64,000 nucleotides of DNA, taken from contig CM060105.1 in NCBI GenBank assembly GCA_030522415.1, positions 15,433,277 to 15,497,276 on the forward strand, written 5' to 3'. Positions 1 to 9,990 of this stretch are shown here, piece by piece. The notes under the pieces are model-generated. The model saw nothing but the letters and a program-made list of their open reading frames with translations, was not told the DNA's origin and did no database searches. Each line of letters begins with the position of its first letter. Position 1 is the stretch's first letter. The DNA comes from Channallabes apus (Eukaryota > Chordata > Actinopteri > Siluriformes > Clariidae). Both the position numbers and the translations under genes were made by a program.

Positions 1-215
1 ATCCCCGGGAGATGATGTTTTATTTTAATTTTTATCAGCATATAAAAAAACAGTAAACAAACAAAAAAATTTGTTGACAAATGATTGAAGACATAACAGA
101 ACATTTATTACTCAGAGCACGATATACAACCATAATGAGTCCCGTAACTGGCTTAGCTGTCATGTGACCAACGTATTTAACCGTGAGGAGTCCAGTGGCA
201 TATACAGACTTTTTT
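1..215 (+). repeat. Left arm of a long inverted-repeat (foldback) element
   Basis: These bases reappear in reverse complement on the right, split in two by a LINE (1283-1331 and 4265-4443). Shared blocks include the terminal atccccgggagatgatg and the distal gaggagtccagtggc. The arms differ by scattered substitutions and small indels, so this is an old but clear pair. The window starts inside the element; on the right the arm is preceded by a tRNA-like sequence, and the matching left part would lie before base 1. Confidence 0.85.
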
Positions 216-956
216 ACATTCCTAGTGGTTGAAGTTAAATAATTTCACTGACATTCAAGAATGTATGTAAAAATTGTTGTGTTTATTTATTTGCATATTT
301 ATGTATAAATTAAGTAAATGTTATTTATTTTTTATCATAGAAATGTGAATAGTATAGGCACCATTGTAGAGGTCTTATTAAAGGAAGTGATTGGTGTGAT
401 TATTTATATATATTGTGTTTCTTTTCACTTTATTCCTGTCACTTTAGGTTGCTGTTACTATACTGTATATTAAAAGCAATATAGTATTATAATTTAGATT
501 GAAACGTATTGCTTAATTTAGCCTTGACAGTAGTCTTAATATTAATGACAATTTTATTTTTCTTGATCTCCTTTGGTTGTTTAATAATAATTTGTGAGAA
601 TGCTGTGACAGGTGCATACAGAGAATACCAGATCAAGTGACTAGTGTACGAAATTTTGTAGGAAACGGTGTAGGAAATGGGGTCGTTATAGGCCTCTGAA
701 TTTGTAAAATTTGATAAAACACTGGTGCTTAATGTATGAACAGACTAATGGGTGAGGGATAATTAAAAATAAAGGGGTATTCAGAAACAATTTAAACGTT
801 ATGCAGATTTGCAAATAGTTGGTGTAACTACATAAAACAAGTTATTGAAATGTGACCAAAAACAAACAATACTCAAGGACATAAACAAATGTCAAAGATA
901 ACATGCGTGTGAATTCCCATCTCGACAAAAATACATAGAAAAACGTATGTTTTTAT
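216..956. other. Internal spacer of the foldback element
   Basis: AT-rich sequence between the arms. I see no convincing ORF, splice-flanked exon or known repeat. It may be the loop of the foldback element or an unrelated filler. Confidence 0.4.
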
Positions 957-1260
957 ATGGTCTCCGACAATATTGGGTAATTTTCAAGTGCTCTGACAGC
1001 GCATTCCTGCTAATCCTCTGCTAACCTCCGAAGTTAAATGCCCGTGAAATGCGTGCATGGCCGTGCCGGGTCGGTTGCCATGCGCATATAACAGTGAAAG
1101 ATCGAGTGCCATGCTCATGTGGCGTGGCAGCTGCCAGTGCCAAGCGCACGCAGCGGTGACGTGGTGTGCCATGCGCACGCAGCGGTGACATGTGATGTGG
1201 CAGCTCCCACTCCACATGTCACCGCTACTTGCGTATTTCACTGGCAGCTGCCACTCGCAC
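957..1260. repeat. Segment X plus GC-rich minisatellite, copy 1
   Basis: Bases 963-1036 match 4534-4603 in direct orientation (shared cores gacaatattgggt, tcaagtgctctgacag and aacctccgaagtta). Both are followed by an irregular GC-rich array with units near 25-35 bp built on ccatgcgcacgcagcggtga and catgtggactgccatgcgca. Short minus-strand ORFs here are by-products of the array. Confidence 0.75.
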
Positions 1261-1282
1261 GCTACAAGTACAGCAGCCTGCC

Positions 1283-1331
1283 ACTGCTATACACGTCTGT
1301 ATACGCCACTGGACTCCTCACGGTTAAATAC
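1283..1331 (-). repeat. Distal part of the right foldback arm, cut off by a LINE
   Basis: Reverse complement of about 172-215. Its end, ttaaatac (1324-1331), is repeated after the LINE at 4265-4272. The right arm was therefore continuous before the LINE arrived. Confidence 0.85.
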
Positions 1332-2699
1332 TCGCACGCTCGACATGTCGACATGGTATAGATGTCTCTAATATAGAGATCTTACCTCAAAGTGACGATA
1401 TCACAGATCATCACCTCCTGATATATACTCTACCCGTAGAACAGATTAGCTGTGTCTCCCCACGTTATCAATTTGTTAGAAATATGAATCCGACTACTAA
1501 AGACAGATTCACAAGTAATATGCCAGATCTGTCCCAATTTCTTATTAGACCCCTAAATGCAGACGATCTAGATGAAGTGACTAGCAGCATGGGCACTATT
1601 TTTACCAGTACATTAGACACTGTTGCTCCCATCAGATAAAAAAAAAAGTCAGAGATAAAACACGTGGTACAACAGTCATACGCGCGCCCTAAAGAGAGCA
1701 ACCCGTAAACTTGAGCGAAAATGGAGGAAAACTAAATTAGAAGTTTTTCGAATTGTGTATAAAGACAGTATGTGCAGCTATAGACAGGCTCTAAAAACTG
1801 CTAGGACAGAGCATCTTAGCCAACTGATAGCAAGAAAACAAAACAATCCCAGGTTCTTATTTAGTACAGTGGCTCACCTAACAAAACCTAAGATGCCTGC
1901 AGAGAGTATCCCATCACAGTTTAGTGAAAACAAAGTGAAGACTTTATGGACTTCTTTAATGAAAAAATCAATAGTATCAGGAAGAAAATAACGGAGGTTC
2001 AACCTCTAATAGTATCCCACGATCCAGTTCAGCCTACAGCTTCACATTTAGATTTTCAGTGCTTTACAGGTATAGGACAGGAAGAGCTGTATAAACTTAT
2101 TATCTCAGCTAAATCAACAACGTGCCTGTTAGATCTAATCCCAATTAGATTTTTAAAGGAAGTGATGCTTACGGTTGGAGAGCCACTTCTAAACATTATT
2201 AATTCTTCATTACATCTCGGTCACGTCCCTAAACCATTCAAGTTGGCAGTTATTAAGCCGCTTCTTAAAAAATCTAATTTGGACGCGAATGAAATAACAA
2301 ATTATAGACCAATTTCAAACCTTCCGTTCATATCAAAAATATTAGAAAAAGTAGTATCAGCTCAAATATGCACATTCTTGCAGGAAAACAACATCCTTGA
2401 AGAATTTCAGTCAGGTTTCAGGCCCCATCATAGTACAGAAACTGCACGAGTTAAGATTGCAAACGACTTGTTTTCAGCTTCGGACCAAGGCTGCATCTCA
2501 ATATTAGTCTTACTTGATCTTAGTGCTGCATTCGACACTGTAGATCATGATATTCTCATAGATCGCTTACAAAATCACATAAGTATTCAGGAACAGGCAT
2601 TAAAATGGTTTAGATCATACCTGTCTGATCGATACCATTCTGGTGTAATGCCAGTGAAATATGGGGTCTCAGTTTTAGGACCTCTGCTGTTCTCAATAT

Positions 2700-2889
2700 T
2701 TTTTTTTTTTTTTCGTTTATTTATAAAGCACATTTATAACAGCCGTGAGACTGACCAAAGTGCTGTACATCCACATCATAATATCATAAAAAGGCTAAAA
2801 ATACATTATACACACAAAAATGTAATAGGCTAAAAATGCACTATACTGTACATACAACAACGAAATAGGCACAGTAGCGCCTAGTAGGC
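2700..2889. repeat. Short insertion in the LINE, flanked by caatat
   Basis: It begins with a T-run and ends near gtaggc, and is bordered by caatat at 2694-2699 and 2890-2895. Comparison with the related LINE at 36385-38240 shows these bases are absent there. The leading T-run suggests a short retroposed element inserted in minus orientation, with its A-tail read as T's. I do not recognise the family. Confidence 0.7.
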
Positions 2890-3470
2890 CAATATATATG
2901 CTTCCCTTGGGTAACATCATTAGAAGACATGGGATTAGTTTCCATTGTTATGCTGATGATACTCAATTATATATCTCAATAAAGCCAGATTAAATACCTA
3001 AGTTGACTTAAGTAAGTTGACCTCAGACTAACTGAGTGTGTCCAGGACATAAAAGATTGGATGATCACTAACTTTCTTTTACTAAATTCAGATAAGATGG
3101 AGATATTACTCATCAGCCCAAAAACCAGCACACAACAGCTTTCACAATTCAGCCTGCGCTTAGAAGGATGTACTGTTACTACCAGCTCGACAGTAAAAAC
3201 CTGGGCGTAATATTAGACAGTAATTTGTCCTTTGAAAATCACATTTAAAATATCACAAAAACAGCCTTTTTCCATCTTAGAAATATTGCAAAACTTAGGA
3301 GCATCTTATCTGTATCTGATGCAGAAAAGCTAGTTCATGCATTTATGACCTCCAGACTGGACTATTGTAATGCATTACTAGGTGGTTGTCCTGCATCCTC
3401 AATAAACAAGCTTTAGTTAGTCCAAAATGCAGCCGCCAGGGTTCTCACTAGATCCAGAAAATATGATCAT

Positions 3471-3647
3471 GTTGTTGTTGGTCTTTCGGCTGCTCCTGAC
3501 AAGGGGTCGCCACAGCGGAATATCCAGTCCGCACTACAATTTGGTACAGGTTTTACGCCGGATGCCCTTCCTGATGCAACCCTCTCATTTTATCCGGGCT
3601 TGGGACCGGCACTGCATCCAGTGGCTGGGGTGTGGGCACTGGCTGGA
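3471..3647. repeat. Fish dispersed short repeat inserted in the LINE
   Basis: Contains tcgccacagcggaat, ttacgccggatgcccttcct and gggaccggcactgcatccag, a pattern I recognise as a common fish dispersed repeat. It is flanked by atcat at 3466-3470 and 3648-3652. The relative at 36385-38240 is uninterrupted at this point. Confidence 0.75.
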
Positions 3648-4264
3648 ATCATATAACCCCAATATTATCATCCCTGCACTGGCTACATGTTCAGTCTAGA
3701 ATAAATGACAAAATAGTATTACTTACATACAAAGCCTTAAATGGTTTAGCTCCCACATACCTAACAATCTTCTGATACGCTACAATCCAACATGCGCCTT
3801 AAGATCACAAAACTCCGGACTTCTGGTAGTTCAGAACCAGATCAGATCCAGACCTCATCTGCCCTCTGCACCTACTGATTCATCCCTATGCTGAACGGGT
3901 CTTCATGTTAATTTAAAGAATTTCTGTTATATTCAGCTGCACAACACACATGATGTTATATAATTTCTATCTGTTATCATCCAGATGAGGATGGGTTCCC
4001 TGTTGAGTCTGGTTCCCCTCAAGGTTTCTTCCTATTGCCATTTCAGGGAGTTTTTCCTTGGCACCTTCGCCGTCAGCCTTGGCTTGCTCATCAGGGACAT
4101 TTCATTCATCATTCATTCATCTCATTATTACCTATACACATTTTTCTCACACATACACACTTCCAATTGTTTTCTTTTCTAAGAAAATCTTTTTATTTTT
4201 TGTGAAGCTGCTTTGAGACAGTGACCATTGTTAAAAGCGCTATATAAATAAAAATTTAATTGAA

Positions 4265-4443
4265 TTAAATACGTTGGTCACATGACAGCTGTATAAGCCG
4301 GTTGCGGGACTCATTATGGTTGTATTTCGTGCTCTGATTTATAAATGTTCTGTTATGTATTCAATCATTGTAATTTGACATTTTTTTGTTTGTTTACTGT
4401 TTTTTTATATGCTGATAAAAAAATTAAAATAAAACATCATCTC
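4265..4443 (-). repeat. Proximal part of the right foldback arm
   Basis: Reverse complement of about 1-180, ending in catcatctcccggggat. Together with 1283-1331 it rebuilds an arm of at least 215 bp. Confidence 0.85.
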
Positions 4444-4512
4444 CCGGGGATCGAACCAGCGATCTCCGTATGATAGGGCGAGCACTTTGCCGCTGCGCTA
4501 TTCTGAAGCCCG
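4444..4512 (-). repeat. tRNA-like head at the end of the foldback element
   Basis: Read on the minus strand it resembles a tRNA-derived polymerase III promoter: tagcgcagcggca fits an A box and ggttcgatccc fits a B box, about 35 bp apart. It joins the arm directly, so the arms look like two tRNA-headed SINE-like units facing each other. The cloverleaf is too degenerate to call a functional tRNA. Confidence 0.6.
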
Positions 4513-4527
4513 TGTGCTTGTGTAGTT

Positions 4528-4760
4528 GCCGACAATATTGGGTGATTTTCAAGTGCTCTGACAGAGCATTTCTGCCAATCCTCTGCTAACCTCCGAAGTT
4601 ACAAAAAAATACCGTGCCCACCAACACGCAAAATGACCCACCACGCAGTCATTGTCGCCGGGCATGTGGACTGCCATGTGGACTGCCATGCGCAAGCAGC
4701 GGTGCCATGTGGACTGCCATGCGCACATAGCGGTGACATGTGGAGTGTCATATGTCCGTG
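4528..4760. repeat. Segment X plus minisatellite, copy 2
   Basis: Direct repeat of 957-1260: the same unique segment, then an array of catgtggactgccatgcgca-like units. Its place just outside the tRNA-like head suggests a second composite unit begins here. Confidence 0.7.
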
Positions 4761-4769
4761 GCACGGAAA

Positions 4770-5037
4770 GATTTTACTCTTACTGCGGGCAGGTTTGTGA
4801 TTAGAGCAGCGCAGCTCAAGTTGGCCCGAAGTTAAACCATTATTGTTGCACTATATGGTTCCACTTTTTCTCCCGGCCCACAACTGATGTTATTTTAAAT
4901 TTGCTTGTATTAATGATCCATTTATTTGTGTGTGATTGTTTAGTTATTTTCTATTATTTTCCACTAATTTCCTCCTGTTCATTGCGCCCCACCTGTCATG
5001 TCTGTAGTGGGGCGCGCCCCACACTTTGAGAAGCACT
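4770..5037. mobile_element. hAT-type DNA transposon remnant
   Basis: The right end reads gtggggcgcgccccacactt then tgagaagcactg, whose reverse complement (cagtgcttctcaaa) is a typical hAT terminal inverted repeat. No transposase ORF and no clear left terminus were seen. It abuts the duplicated NLR intron unit at 5038. Confidence 0.55.
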
Positions 5038-5285
5038 GCTGTAACTAATCACACAAACTGCAGCTGAGACACAAACTAACTGCACTGTGTGAGCTGCAGG
5101 GTTTAAAAGCAGCAGTGACATTCTCAGAGATGAACATTAGTTCTGTTACTGAGGATTATTTCACTACATCTGTGTCTATGTGCTATGAACAGGGTTGCCA
5201 GATCTGTGTTACAGAAACAGTTCAGTGGACAAGCAGTATTAACCCCATGCAGATTTCCTCAATAGTGTAGAGGATTTATAAACTG
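5038..5285 (+). repeat. Duplicated NLR intron unit, copy 1
   Basis: Closely matches 7578-7840 (shared gtaactaatca, cagctgagacacaaactaac and cagtggacaagcagtattaa). In copy 2 this sequence lies between two LRR exons, so copy 1 marks an earlier exon-intron unit. The exon expected upstream is missing; the hAT remnant sits there instead. Confidence 0.8.
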
Positions 5286-5404
5286 TGGCAGTAAAATTCA
5301 CTTTTTGATCATTAAGGACAGTCAGATGACTCTCTGTAGTGTGTGTATAGCTCGTGTCAATTCTTATAAAACAGTCGCACTCTTCAGATTTGTCTATATA
5401 TTTG

Positions 5405-5406
5405 TT

Positions 5407-5448
<42 letters not shown>

Positions 5449-5480
5449 TATATACTGTATATATATATACTGTATATACA

Positions 5481-5525
<45 letters not shown>
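5405..5525. repeat. (TA)n microsatellite
   Basis: About 120 bp of nearly pure TA with a few tactgtat interruptions. The Ile/Tyr-rich ORFs over it are artefacts of the repeat. Confidence 0.95.
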
Positions 5526-5529
<4 letters not shown>

Positions 5530-7157
5530 CGTGTAAATGTGTGTGTTGGTGTGCAGTAGGACTGTTACGGTCGATGGGTAGGTTAGTGGCTAATGGCTAA
5601 CAGTTAGCCTTCTTTAACAATTAATTTTGGTTTTCCTTTTATATAACTGAACATTCACAATATTACAGTCGACCAGTTGCTGCAGAAAAATCCCTTTTTC
5701 CGTATGTTATGTTCATTACAGGTTCAAAACTGCAGGAAAAAACGGCTGTGAAAAGCCTTATAACATCCCCAACATAAGTGGGTTAAAAGAGGGTTTATTT
5801 TTCCCAATCATTTTTGGTATCTGTGTACTGAATGGTTAGGACAATGCAGGTCACCAAAGGGTCGTTCCACGGGAGTTTATTTAATAATTAGCACTCGGCC
5901 GGCAGGACAACTTTTTCCTTGTAACTATGAAAAGAACTTCAAAATTGCCATTAATATTTAATCGCATGCACATGTACTAAGTGTAGTACATCATTTAAAT
6001 CTGTGAGGGTCTACATTTATTCATGTCCACTCACAATATCCATAAAACACTCAAACAAAAAGAAAATGAACAGGGTCGCTTTTACCCGTCTCAGTCTCCG
6101 CTCAATCTCATCTTTCTGAAACGCTAAAATGAACCGGAACACCGTGAATACTGCACACACAGACATGAGAAATATATCTATAGAAAGATTAAATTATCTA
6201 CTTTTAAGTCTCAGTTTATGTAATTTGTATAAATCCACTGAGAGCTACTGTCTTTCTATATGATAATTGCCTGAGACAGGACACGCCCACACGCTAGTCA
6301 CAGGGAAACAGTCAGGGTAATCTACATACAAGGCCACGCCCCCAACACATGCACGCACACACACACACACACACAGATTCAGTGAGTTCTCTGAGTTTGT
6401 GTAAGGTGTCATGTGCTGTACAGGTTTCTGAAGCTCTACAGAATGTTCTGGACAGTGGGAGGAGTTTAGAAGTCTTATATAATCCTTCTTCTGTTAATAG
6501 AAAACTGATACTTTATTTTTCCTTGTTTTGGCTTTGGCCAGCTTATATGTAAATAAAACCCTGAGATATTACACTTCTAACAATAACTAAAAGACTATAC
6601 ATTATAAGATAATTAATTAAAAGTCCTGGAGTCAGATATTTAAATCACAAAGTTAAAACACACATTTAACCTTCAGCTGACCTTGTACTCCATTGTGGTA
6701 CTTGTTACTGTACAAAAGTCATCCTCGCTCTACAGCACTTATGTACATGTGTCTAAGACTTTTACACAGTACTGTACATTTTATTTACTGTAAAATTTTA
6801 TTTAGTAATAAATTATCAGTCAGTAATATTGTTTATTAAAGACATGAGTTTTGATTCTCCTCAAAAGTAACGCTTTAGGCCTGAAATTAGTATAACTTGG
6901 TTTATATTAATGATGGTGTTTGTTTTCACGCTGATTCAGACTTTTACTTCCTTGATTCTGCAGTAATATAAATCTATAGTGTTATATAATTGTCTAGTGG
7001 TATTAAACAAAGGTTATGGAGAAACATGATTATTGTCCCTGTATAGTGCACTATACGTCTGTTAGAGAACCATTTTGTAGACTCACCAACTATAAAATAA
7101 AATAATAAACCAGGATGTAAATGTGTTGATGAAGTGTGTGTCATTGTGTCTCTGCAG
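5526..7157. other. Intronic or intergenic stretch of the NLR region
   Basis: Contains a (CA)n run near 6357-6376 and otherwise unremarkable AT-rich DNA. A possible acceptor near 6431 precedes about 70 bp of open sequence, but no domain is recognisable. I see no further exon. Confidence 0.4.
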
Positions 7158-7331
7158 GTTGTGTGGTTGTGGTGTCTCAGATGAAGGCTGTGCTGCTCTG
7201 ACTTCAGCTCTGAGATCAAACCCCTCACACCTGAGAGAACTGAATCTGTCCTATAATAATCTAGGAGACTCAGGGGTGAAGTGTGTCTCTGCTGTACTGA
7301 AGAATCCTGACTGTAAACTGGAGACACTGTG
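7158..7331 (+). CDS. NLR-type leucine-rich-repeat exon 1
   Basis: A 174-bp exon (58 codons) between a tctctgcag acceptor and a gtaaga donor. It encodes one ribonuclease-inhibitor-type LRR module: LCGCGVSDEGCAALTSAL, LRELNLSYNNLGDSG, then LKNPDCKLETL. Exons of this size and sequence are typical of the expanded fish NLRC3-like (NLR-C) family, where the C-terminal LRRs sense or bind ligands or partners. NACHT and effector-domain exons are not in the window, so gene identity stays at family level. It may be one exon of a longer gene or an isolated duplicate. Confidence 0.85.
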
Positions 7332-7573
7332 GTAAGATCATCTCTCTGAGAGTCACATGACCTGCTCCTCAGTAAGACACATTCTCTAATAGTGAGACTG
7401 AAGCAGAGGTTTTAGGTTCATCATCAATGTCCTTAGGAGGAAGATTGTTTCTTTTCACTGCACACTGATGATTTGTCACAGAGTCTTTGGGTCAGATGTA
7501 CGTATGTGAGAAGCTGCAGCACAAAACCTGACTTGATGCGACTGCAGTGTGTCTGAAATGACTGTGAAATTTA

Positions 7574-7860
7574 CTACAACACTGTAACTAATCAGACAAA
7601 CTGCAGCTGAGACACAAACTAACTGCACTGTGTGAGCTGCAGGGTTTAAAAGCAGCAGTGACATTCTCAGAGATGAACATTAGTTCTGTTACTGAGGATT
7701 ATTTCACTACATATGTGTCTATCTGCACTACATCTGTGTCTATCTGTCATTCTATCTGCTATGAACAGGGTTGCCAGATCTCTGTTACAGAAACAGTTCA
7801 GTGGACAAGCAGTATTAACCCCATGCAGATTCCCTCATTAGTTCTTTCTCTAACATTTTA
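7574..7860 (+). repeat. Duplicated NLR intron unit, copy 2
   Basis: Same sequence as 5038-5285, lying about 240 bp after one LRR exon and 320 bp before the next. It supports growth of the LRR array by tandem duplication of exon plus intron. Confidence 0.8.
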
Positions 7861-7976
7861 AAGTAGTCTCATATTATTACACATTTTATCATAAATACAG
7901 AATGTCTATGAAGAAACCCACAGACTCAAATCCATTCATATAGTAACACAGAGCTAAAGTAGAGAACACAATCAGT

Positions 7977-7979
7977 AGG

Positions 7980-8011
<32 letters not shown>

Positions 8012-8072
8012 AGGAGATCACAGGGATCATTGCTGATTAAAATAACATACTTTAGATGAAATGCCCAAGTTT

Positions 8073-8120
<48 letters not shown>
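7977..8120. repeat. (GT)n and (CT)n/(CA)n microsatellites
   Basis: A GT run at about 7979-8012 and a compound CT then CA run at about 8072-8118, both within the intron before the second LRR exon. Confidence 0.9.
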
Positions 8121-8177
8121 CTTGTCTTGAAGTTTATATCCTGAGAGAGTGAAGTGTGTGTCATTGTGTCTCTGCAG

Positions 8178-8351
8178 GTTGTGTGATTGTGGTGTCTCAG
8201 ATGAAGGCTGTGCTGCTCTGACTTCAGCTCTGAGATCAAACCCCTCACACCTGAGAAAACTGGATCTGAATGGGAATAAAATAGGAGACTCAGGAGTGAA
8301 GTGTCTCTCTGCCCTTAAGAATGATGAACATTACAAACTACAGACACTGAG
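8178..8351 (+). CDS. NLR-type leucine-rich-repeat exon 2
   Basis: A second 174-bp exon with the same phase, acceptor (tctctgcag) and a gtgagt donor. The first half is almost identical to the exon at 7158-7331. The second half differs (LRKLDLNGNKIGDSG, then LKNDEHYKLQTL), mainly in residues expected on the LRR surface. One residue is lost and others gained while total length is unchanged. It is open and spliceable by eye. Confidence 0.85.
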
Positions 8352-9364
8352 GTGAGTAATGATCTCTTTATATAAACACTGAAACATTAACAGTCTGATT
8401 AGCATTATTTTGTACATTAGCATTAGCTTGTGCATTTCTCTTCAGTTCCAGTAAATATCAGATTACAGAGTTAAAATGTCACTTTATTCTATTTAATCAG
8501 ACTTTTTCTAACAATTATCTTTAATGCTGTTTGGTGTTGATTTAAACTTCATGTGAAAGCAGAAGACAGGGAGTCAGACGGAGTTTATAAAACATCCCAC
8601 CTGAGTGCATGAGAGTGATTGTAAATGAACAGCTGGTCTCCTTGTGACACGCTGCTATCTCTGACTTCATACTGCTGCTTCTGTCTGAATAAGATGATCT
8701 CAGCTTTTCCCTGTTTCTGATAAGCAGCAGACTTTCTCCTCAACTCTCATAAAAACTCATGAAAATCATCATCTTTAATGCCACACTGACACAAATATTA
8801 GATTTAATCAGCTACTTTACTCACTCTGACACTCCTTCCAGCTCTCCACCTCCTCACCGTGTCTTCTGTCATTCCTGTAAACTTCACCTCCGCTTCTTCT
8901 TAAAGTCTGCACTTAAATATACATGTAGAACAGGAGATAAAACACACAGCAGTGTGAGTTACTTTATAAAAAGCTCTAAAGCCTGTGATTGTATAAGAGC
9001 AGTGATGTGATGATAAACGTCTGCTCACTTTCCTGTTAGAACTTGTGGAAGTTCTCATTTGTTTTAGCTAAATGTTCTTAACTCAGATATTGTACATGTA
9101 TGAATAAATGTTGAATAAAATTATAAACAGGAAATGATAATGTTTCTCTTGGAGAAACAGAGATGATTACATGCTGTTGATCATAAAGTACAAAAATCCA
9201 GTTTGTTTTTATTGATTCCGATGTTTTTCTTTTATTTTCAGTTTCTCATGAACATCTGTGTGTGAGATGAATACTCCAGTGTTCCTGCATTTCTATGTTG
9301 GGGAACAGACAACACAGTCCTTTATTAATAACTAAGTAAACAGACTCAGAGGTGTTGTGTGTTC
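8352..9364. other. Downstream of the LRR exons, no gene seen
   Basis: No further splice-flanked LRR or B30.2-like exon found. The 83-codon ORF at 8759-9010 has no recognisable domain and lies in ordinary intron-like sequence. Confidence 0.4.
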
Positions 9365-9740
9365 AGTGGCCTTCCAGAAGAGATCAGATGTGCTAAAACA
9401 TTAGTCACATTTAAATCTCAAAACTCACCTGTTTAGCTGTGCGTTTATTCAATGAGCACTGAGCTACGTCCGAACCAACTGCATTATTTTATGTTCTTCT
9501 AATATCTTCAACTGTTTTATTTTTATTTTAAATTATGTTTTAATTCATTTAATTGAGTTCATAGCTTTATTGCAAACTGTTTTTATTTTTATTAAAAAAA
9601 TTTTTTTTAAGTTTTCATTAAAAAGTTTTATTGCTATTATCTTTTATTTCGTTTTATGATTATTTTCTTTTCTTCTATGTAAAGCACTTTGAACTACCAT
9701 TGTGTATGAAATGTTCTATACAAATAAATCTGCCTTGCCT
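9365..9740 (+). mobile_element. 3' fragment of a LINE
   Basis: Starts with a reading frame resembling the end of an L2/CR1-type ORF2 (SGLPEEIRCAKTLVTFKS). The 3' UTR ends in gtaaagcactttgaactacc and a ttgcct tail, a tail common on fish LINEs. Everything 5' of this is missing. Confidence 0.65.
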
Positions 9741-9744
9741 CCCC

Positions 9745-9990
9745 AGTTACAGTATCTGAATCCAGTAGAACACCTTTGTCGTGTGAGAGAACAGGAGATT
9801 CACAGCACGTAGAAGCACCTGAAGAACCTACAGGACCTGTGTGATGTGATCAGGTCAACATGGACCAGAATCTCAAAGGAGTGTTTCTTGTAGTATCCAT
9901 GACATGAAGAACTGAGTCTGTTTTAAGAGCAGTTGAGGTTCTACCCAGTATTAGTGTAGTGTTCCTAATAAAGTGCTCAGTGACTGTAGT
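9745..9990 (+). mobile_element. Tc1/mariner-like remnant, 3' end
   Basis: ctgaatccagtagaacacct resembles the codons around the last catalytic acidic residue of Tc1-type transposases (a PVEHL-like motif). The end, gttcctaataaagtgctcag, looks like a terminal inverted repeat seen on fish Tc1/mariner elements. The rest is gone. Confidence 0.5.

Larger units (their letters stand above)
1390..3760 (+). pseudogene. L2-type LINE ORF2, decayed
   Basis: The frame starts near the end of an APE-type endonuclease (a DHHLL-like segment near 1400). It runs through a basic linker with stops near 1640 and 1690, then the reverse transcriptase, open at 1946-2700. Visible RT motifs are NYRPISNLPFISKILEK, FQSGFRPHHSTETA and [15 protein letters not shown]. 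An inserted repeat breaks the frame at 2700, just before the catalytic block, which resumes at about 2890 with the YADD region (gctgatgatactcaa, 2952-2966). Frameshifts and stops follow. It cannot make an active protein. Confidence 0.85.
1332..4264 (+). mobile_element. L2-type LINE, 5'-truncated, inside the foldback arm
   Basis: A non-LTR retrotransposon that retains the last part of its endonuclease, the reverse transcriptase and a 3' UTR ending in the tail found on many fish L2-like elements (tatataaataaaaattt). It is flanked by the 8-bp duplication ttaaatac at 1324-1331 and 4265-4272, which dates it after the foldback element. Two younger repeats interrupt it (2700-2889, 3471-3647). Relatives lie at 36385-38240 and 41547-41916. 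Family placement rests on protein similarity seen by eye; L2 and CR1-like groups are hard to separate this way. Confidence 0.85.

Noticed and set aside
984..1241. His-rich ORFs on both strands
   Set aside because: They run through the GC-rich minisatellite and recur at 4549-4764 for the same reason.
3985..4182. 65-codon ORF shared with 36428-36652 and 41734-41949
   Set aside because: It is the conserved 3' UTR of the L2-type LINE, shared because the LINE is repeated.
4444..4512. A functional tRNA gene
   Set aside because: Only the A and B boxes fit. Acceptor stem pairing is poor and it is joined to a repeat arm, so it is a SINE-type head.
5305..5536. ORFs rich in Ile and Tyr
   Set aside because: Translation of the (TA)n microsatellite.
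6402..6500. Possible NLR exon after an acceptor-like tgtacag
   Set aside because: No donor, no LRR, NACHT or other domain, and no second copy in the duplicated unit.
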